DNA from: JASHUC01 sp963849095
Lineage (GTDB): Bacteria; Pseudomonadota; Gammaproteobacteria; Steroidobacterales; Steroidobacteraceae
NCBI GenBank assembly: GCA_963849095.1
Contig: CAWKGA010000001.1
Span: forward strand, 372,001-436,000
Length of the DNA: 64,000 nucleotides
Direction: 5' to 3'
Position 1 is the stretch's first letter. Every line of letters starts with the position of its first letter. The notes below the pieces were generated by a model. The model was given only the letters and a program-made list of their open reading frames with translations. It was not told where the DNA came from and did not search any database. Shown in pieces: positions 59,748-64,000 of the stretch. The position numbers and the translations under genes are program-made.

Positions 59748-62033
59748 ATGAGCCATTCCGGAAAGTACGCGTGGGCTGCGCTCGTCGCGGGTTTCGCCGT
59801 GGTCCTCAGCGCGAGTGCGCAGGACACCGGGCGGCTTCCGTACATGAATCCCAGCCTCTCCCCCGAAGTGCGCGCCGCAGACCTGGTGCACCGCATGACG
59901 CTGGGCGAGAAGGCCTCGCAGCTCGTCAACCAGGCGCGGGCGATCCCGCGTCTCGGAGTGCCGGCCTACGATTGGTGGAGCGAGGCGCTCCACGGCGTCG
60001 CGGTCAACGGCACGACGGAATTTCCAGAGCCCATCGGCCTTGCGGCCACCTTCGACGTTCCCCGTATCCGCGAGATGGCGACCGCGATCGGCGTCGAAGG
60101 GCGCATCAAGCACCTCGAGGACGAGCGGGCCGGACACTCGAACATCTTCGAGGGTCTCGACTTCTGGGCGCCGAACGTCAACATCTTCCGCGATCCGCGC
60201 TGGGGCCGCGGGCAGGAGACCTACGGTGAGGATCCGTTTCTCGCCGCACGCTTGGCGGTCGCATTCGTCACGGGGATGCAGGGCAACGACCCACATTACT
60301 ACCGCGTCATCTCGACGCCCAAGCACTTCGACGTGCACAGCGGACCCGAGCCGACACGCCACTTCGCCGACGTGGATGTGAGCCGGCACGATGAGGAAGA
60401 CACGTACCTGCCGGCGTTTCGCGCGGCGATTGTGGAAGGGCACGCCGGGTCCGTGATGTGTGCGTACAACGCCATCAACGGTGAGCCCGCGTGCGCCAAC
60501 GAGTTCCTGCTGCAGCACACGCTGCGCGGCGCGTGGCAGTTCCAGGGCTACGTGGTCTCCGATTGCGGCGCCATCCGCGATGTCTATATCGGCCACCACT
60601 ACCGCTCGACGCAGCCTGAAGCCTCTGCCATCGCGCTCGAGCGCGGCATGGACAACGAATGCATCGACTTCCGCGCGAAGGTGACTGACGATCACGACTA
60701 CCGGCCCTACATCGATGCGGTCCAGCAGGGCTATCTCTCCGAGAGCGCCATCGACACCTCACTCATCCGGCTGTTCACGGCGCGCATCCGTCTCGGCATG
60801 TTCGATCCGCCGTCGCGGGTGCCGTACGCGCGGATCGACGAGAGCCAGCTCGACAGTGCCGCGCATCGGAACCTCGCGCGCCGCGTGGCCGACGAGTCGA
60901 TGGTGCTGCTGAAGAATGACGGAGTGCTGCCACTCAAGGGAGTGAAGCGCATCGCCATCGTGGGTCCGCTCGCGAATCAAACCGCCGTCCTGCTCGGCAA
61001 CTACACCGGCATACCTACGCACACGGTGAGCATGCTGGAGGGCATGCGCGCCGAGTTCCCCGGCGCGACGATCACTTACGTTCCCGGAACCCAGTTTCTC
61101 TCCAACGGGGGGCGGCCGGTGTCGGCCTCGCGTCCCACGACCCCCGATGGCAGGGCCGGCCTCGCGCCCGTCAGCGACGAGCCCGATCCGGCCGCGATCG
61201 ACGCGGCAAGAAATGCCGATGTGGTGATCGCCGTGGTGGGCATCACCAGCCGCCTGGAGGGCGAGGAGATGCGGGTCGATCAGCCGGGCTTCTTCGGCGG
61301 AGACCGTACCAGCCTCGACCTGCCCGCGCCGGAAGAGAAGCTGGTCCAGGCACTGGCCGCCACCCATAAGCCCCTCGTGGTGGTGCTGTTCAACGGCAGT
61401 GCGCTCGCCGTCAACTGGGAAAAGGCGCACGCCGATGCGATCCTCGAGGCCTGGTATTCGGGCGAGGAGGGTGGAGCCGCCATCGCCGAGACCTTGAGCG
61501 GCAAGAACGATCCCGCCGGCCGCCTGCCCGTCACGTTCTACCAGGACGTGCACCAGCTGCCACCTTTCGAGGACTACTCGATGAAGGGGCGCACCTACCG
61601 CTACTTCGAAGGAGAGCCGCTCTGGCCATTCGGATATGGCCTCACCTACACGAAGTTTGCGTACAGCGGTCTCACCCTGCCCGACGCGCCGATCGATGCC
61701 GGCGAGCCGCTGAACGTCGCCGTGACCGTGACGAACGCCGGGAAGCTCGCGGGAGACGAGGTTGTGCAGCTGTACCTTAAGTTTCCCGATGTCGGGGGGG
61801 CACCCATCCGCGCCCTCCGCGGATTCGAGCGCATCCATCTGGCGCCGGGTGCGAGCCGGAGAGTCGAATTTCACCTGGCGCGCCGCGATCTCAGCATGGT
61901 CACGGACGCCGGCGACATCATCGTCGCCCAGGGCCGGTACACGGTGTCGGTCGGTGGCGGTCAGCCCGGCACCGGGGCTCCCTCGGTCAGCGGCGACTTC
62001 GAAGTCAACGGGCAGATCCAGCTGCCCGAGTGA
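59748..62033 (+). CDS. Glycoside hydrolase family 3 (beta-glucosidase/xylosidase type), secreted
   Basis: 761 aa. Signal peptide ends near VVLSASAQ/DT. The N-terminal TIM barrel has NIFRDPRWGRGQETYGEDPF and TPKHFDVHSGPEPTRH. The catalytic nucleophile Asp lies in GYVVSDCGAIRDVY. The C-terminal alpha/beta sandwich has VLLKNDGVLPL and VVLFNGSALAVNW, and a fibronectin III-like domain ends it (VAVTVTNAGKLAGDEVVQLY). The layout and the IFRDPRWGRGQETYGEDP block fit beta-xylosidase/arabinosidase-like GH3 enzymes of plant-polymer degraders. Periplasmic or extracellular. Followed by an MFS transporter gene that may take up the product. Confidence 0.9.
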   Translation: MSHSGKYAWAALVAGFAVVLSASAQDTGRLPYMNPSLSPEVRAADLVHRMTLGEKASQLVNQARAIPRLGVPAYDWWSEALHGVAVNGTTEFPEPIGLAATFDVPRIREMATAIGVEGRIKHLEDERAGHSNIFEGLDFWAPNVNIFRDPRWGRGQETYGEDPFLAARLAVAFVTGMQGNDPHYYRVISTPKHFDVHSGPEPTRHFADVDVSRHDEEDTYLPAFRAAIVEGHAGSVMCAYNAINGEPACANEFLLQHTLRGAWQFQGYVVSDCGAIRDVYIGHHYRSTQPEASAIALERGMDNECIDFRAKVTDDHDYRPYIDAVQQGYLSESAIDTSLIRLFTARIRLGMFDPPSRVPYARIDESQLDSAAHRNLARRVADESMVLLKNDGVLPLKGVKRIAIVGPLANQTAVLLGNYTGIPTHTVSMLEGMRAEFPGATITYVPGTQFLSNGGRPVSASRPTTPDGRAGLAPVSDEPDPAAIDAARNADVVIAVVGITSRLEGEEMRVDQPGFFGGDRTSLDLPAPEEKLVQALAATHKPLVVVLFNGSALAVNWEKAHADAILEAWYSGEEGGAAIAETLSGKNDPAGRLPVTFYQDVHQLPPFEDYSMKGRTYRYFEGEPLWPFGYGLTYTKFAYSGLTLPDAPIDAGEPLNVAVTVTNAGKLAGDEVVQLYLKFPDVGGAPIRALRGFERIHLAPGASRRVEFHLARRDLSMVTDAGDIIVAQGRYTVSVGGGQPGTGAPSVSGDFEVNGQIQLPE

Positions 62034-62076
62034 CCGCCACCGCCGCGGCCGATGCCGCCCCGAGGAGAGCCCGATT

Positions 62077-63312
62077 TTGGCAAGGGGTCCGCGCCTCCCT
62101 TCGAACGTCCGATGGCTGATCGCGGCGCGTACCACGCGCAGTCTGGGGCAGGGCGTCACCGTCGTCAGCTTCTCGCTATACCTCGATGCGCTCGGCTATA
62201 GCGGCGCCGCCATCGGCGTGGTGCTGATGGCGGGCTTGCTGTTCGGCGCGCTGCTCACCGTGGTCGTCGGTCCCCTGAGCGACCGTCGTGGACGCCGCGG
62301 GCTGCTCCTGGCGTACGAGTGCTCCGCCGCGCTTGCCTCCCTCGCCGCGGCGCTCTCCACGTCGGAGATCGTGCTCGTCGCCGCCGCGACCATCGCGGGC
62401 TTCGGGCGCGGCGCGAACGGCGCCGCGGGCCCTTTCGCTCCCGTCGAGCAGGCGTGGCTCGCGCGCGAGGTGACGGGCGCGATGCGCCGGCATGTCTTTG
62501 CGCTCAACGCGACGTTCGGGTTCTTCGGGATGGCCGCCGGCGCGGCGCTCGCCGCCTCACCCAGCCTGTTCGGCCGCGGCTTCGGTGATATCGAGGCCTA
62601 TCGCCTGCTGTTCCTCATTCCGTTCGCCGGCTCGCTCGCCTCGATTGTTCTCATCGGCCTCGCCCGCGAGGGCCCGGTGCCGCTCGCCGAGGTCCCGCAC
62701 CACCTCGGCGATGCCGAGGGGATGGAGATCGTGCGCCGGGAGAATCGCCAGCTGCGGCGGCTCGCCGGCACCAACGCGATCAACGGGCTCGCGATCGGCA
62801 TCATCGGGCCGCTCATCGCCTTCTGGCTCGCGCGCCGCTTCGCACAGGGTCCGGCCCTGATCGGTCCCGCGCTCGCGGTGAGCTTTCTCCTCGGGGGCTT
62901 CGGCTCGACTCTCAACGGCTGGCTGAGCGTGCGCTTCGGCGCCGTGCGCTCGGTGCTGTGGATGCGATTCTGCGGCCTCCTGCTGCTGCTCGCGGTCCCC
63001 TTCGCGGAGACGTTCGGGGCGGCCGCGGCTCTTTACGGGCTGCGGTCCGCCTGCAACCAGGGCACGGCCGGCGCGCGCCAGTCGGTCGCGGTGGAGATCA
63101 CCCGAGTCGAGCGCCGCGGGCTCGCGGCGAGCGTTCAAAGCCTGTCGCTGCAGATTCCGCGGGCGGCCGGTCCGGTGCTCGGCGGGTGGCTGATCCACTC
63201 CGGCGAGTTCGTGGCTCCCTTCCTGCTCGCCACGGCGCTGCAGGCGCTCTATCTATTTCTGTATCGGCTCTACTTCAGCCCGCTCGACCGCGTTCCTGAG
63301 GGCAGAGCGTGA
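62077..63312 (+). CDS. Major facilitator superfamily transporter
   Basis: 411 aa from TTG 62077 (GAGGAGAG box about 8 nt upstream); the frame is open into the GH3 gene, but that part lacks membrane character and there is no other good start. About 12 spans: LGQGVTVVSFSLYLDALGYS, GVVLMAGLLFGALLTVVVGP then LSDRRGRRGLLLAYE (the A-loop GPLSDRRGRR), through a second half with LAVSFLLGGFGSTLNGWLSV. It lies 43 bp after the GH3 glycosidase, same strand, so uptake of sugars released by that enzyme is plausible. Confidence 0.85.
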   Translation: MARGPRLPSNVRWLIAARTTRSLGQGVTVVSFSLYLDALGYSGAAIGVVLMAGLLFGALLTVVVGPLSDRRGRRGLLLAYECSAALASLAAALSTSEIVLVAAATIAGFGRGANGAAGPFAPVEQAWLAREVTGAMRRHVFALNATFGFFGMAAGAALAASPSLFGRGFGDIEAYRLLFLIPFAGSLASIVLIGLAREGPVPLAEVPHHLGDAEGMEIVRRENRQLRRLAGTNAINGLAIGIIGPLIAFWLARRFAQGPALIGPALAVSFLLGGFGSTLNGWLSVRFGAVRSVLWMRFCGLLLLLAVPFAETFGAAAALYGLRSACNQGTAGARQSVAVEITRVERRGLAASVQSLSLQIPRAAGPVLGGWLIHSGEFVAPFLLATALQALYLFLYRLYFSPLDRVPEGRA

Positions 63313-63327
63313 GCCGACCCCGCGCAG

Positions 63328-63624
63328 TCAATCGCCGCGCGGCGAGTCCTCGGGCGAATAGCGGCGCTCGCCGCTTGCAGGGTCGAAGAAGACCTCGACG
63401 GGCCGGCCCGTAGCGGGATCCTCGAAGCGCTCGCCGGTACGTTGCCATTGCGCGTCCCGGCGCTCGGACGTGCGGTACCGCCAGCGCTCGAAGAGGGTGC
63501 CGAGGAGCGCGGCGGCGCCGAGGACGAGCAGGTAGAGGCCAACGCCCCGCGGACCGAAGAGGCTGAGCCCGACTCCGGCCCCGAGCAGGATCACCGAGCC
63601 TGCGATCACCGCTCCTCGGAGCAC
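63328..63624 (-). CDS. Small membrane protein, unknown function
   Basis: 98 aa. Two N-terminal spans: VIAGSVILLGAGVGLSLF and GLYLLVLGAAALLGTLF, then a charged cytoplasmic tail (RRDAQWQRTGERFEDPATGR followed by DPASGERRYSPEDSP). The tail pattern ERFxDPxTGxxxxVxxDPxTGERRY recurs in small hypothetical proteins. It is 2 bp downstream of the YbjQ-family gene on the same strand, so they form an operon. Confidence 0.7.
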   Translation of the reverse strand: MLRGAVIAGSVILLGAGVGLSLFGPRGVGLYLLVLGAAALLGTLFERWRYRTSERRDAQWQRTGERFEDPATGRPVEVFFDPASGERRYSPEDSPRGD

Positions 63625-63626
63625 GC

Positions 63627-63950
63627 TCAGGTCACCTGCTCGACGACGACGGCAGTGCCGTAGGCGACGATCTCGCTCATCGTCTGGCCGATCTCCGCGG
63701 AATCGAAGCGCATCATCACGATGGCGTTCGCGTGCATCAGGCTCGCATTCTTCACCATGCGATCCACGGCATGGCGCCGCGCTTCCTCGAGCAGCTGCGT
63801 GTACTCGGTGATCTCGCCTCCGGCGAGCGAGCGCAGGCCGGCCATGATATTGCCTCCGAGCCCGCGGCTGCGCACGACCACGCCGAACACCTGGCCCTTG
63901 GCCTCTCGCACACGGTATCCCGGAATGTTCTCGGTGGTGACGACCAGCAT
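63627..63950 (-). CDS. YbjQ/UPF0145 family heavy-metal-binding-domain protein
   Basis: 107 aa, full length for the family. MLVVTTENIPGYRVREAKGQ followed by VFGVVVRSRGLGG, then DRMVKNASLMHANAIVMMRF and MSEIVAYGTAVVVEQV are the family blocks. It forms a pentamer-like ring in solved homologues; the biological role is unclear. RBS GGGGAGAAAGC just upstream (minus strand). Operon with the small membrane protein. Confidence 0.9.
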   Translation of the reverse strand: MLVVTTENIPGYRVREAKGQVFGVVVRSRGLGGNIMAGLRSLAGGEITEYTQLLEEARRHAVDRMVKNASLMHANAIVMMRFDSAEIGQTMSEIVAYGTAVVVEQVT

Positions 63951-64000
63951 GCTTTCTCCCCGCGGCGGCTGTCCGAGCTCGGTGAAGTGTACGCCCTGCC

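Overview
The window is GC-rich, densely coded DNA from a bacterial chromosome. The gene set fits a soil- or plant-associated Gammaproteobacterium, probably near Xanthomonadales/Steroidobacterales. Supporting genes are DNA polymerase II, an RND efflux operon with a NodT-type outer-membrane factor, CPXCG and CWC cysteine-rich proteins, an M13 lipoprotein peptidase, a PQQ dehydrogenase, a GH3 glycosidase and a tannase. This placement is inferred from gene content only.

Layout. 0-7.6 kb: a LysR tail, a type II NADH dehydrogenase, a CmcJ-family remnant, then a tightly overlapping plus-strand run (SnoaL-like protein, tannase/feruloyl esterase, acetate kinase, SGNH esterase) and a GST. 7.7-16.7 kb: mostly single genes (M13 peptidase, DUF1348, Tat-exported VOC protein, AhpD-like protein, FAD monooxygenase, PolB, SnoaL-like protein). 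16.7-21.8 kb: a probable membrane-lipid cluster (PmtA-like methyltransferase, phosphatidylserine decarboxylase, membrane-anchored class III aminotransferase, multi-pass membrane protein, GT4 glycosyltransferase). 21.8-25.3 kb: a compact transposon with a zinc-finger protein, a DD35E transposase, an AAA ATPase and a small acidic protein.

25.4-29.6 kb: a MetE-like protein, then a small accessory region starting at tRNA-Arg. It holds a BrnTA-type toxin-antitoxin locus whose toxin has an internal stop, and an unknown secreted protein, with repeats that resemble the tRNA 3' end. 29.6-38 kb: a NarL-type two-component system and a complete RND efflux operon, all on the minus strand. 38-46.2 kb: single metabolic genes and remnants, a divergent XRE-cupin/GNAT pair, and an H-NOX gas sensor overlapping a hybrid histidine kinase.

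46.3-54 kb: an ABC exporter, then the most unusual structure in the window. A TnpB gene is split by a group II intron, and that intron is itself split by an IS50-like (IS4 family) element carrying a DUF4338 (DruA-like) gene. Removing both layers restores an in-frame TnpB of about 385 aa. 54-64 kb: an orphan DesK-type kinase at the edge of that nest, an FtsX-type permease with a broken neighbour, a PQQ dehydrogenase, a GH3 glycosidase with an MFS transporter, and a YbjQ-family protein.
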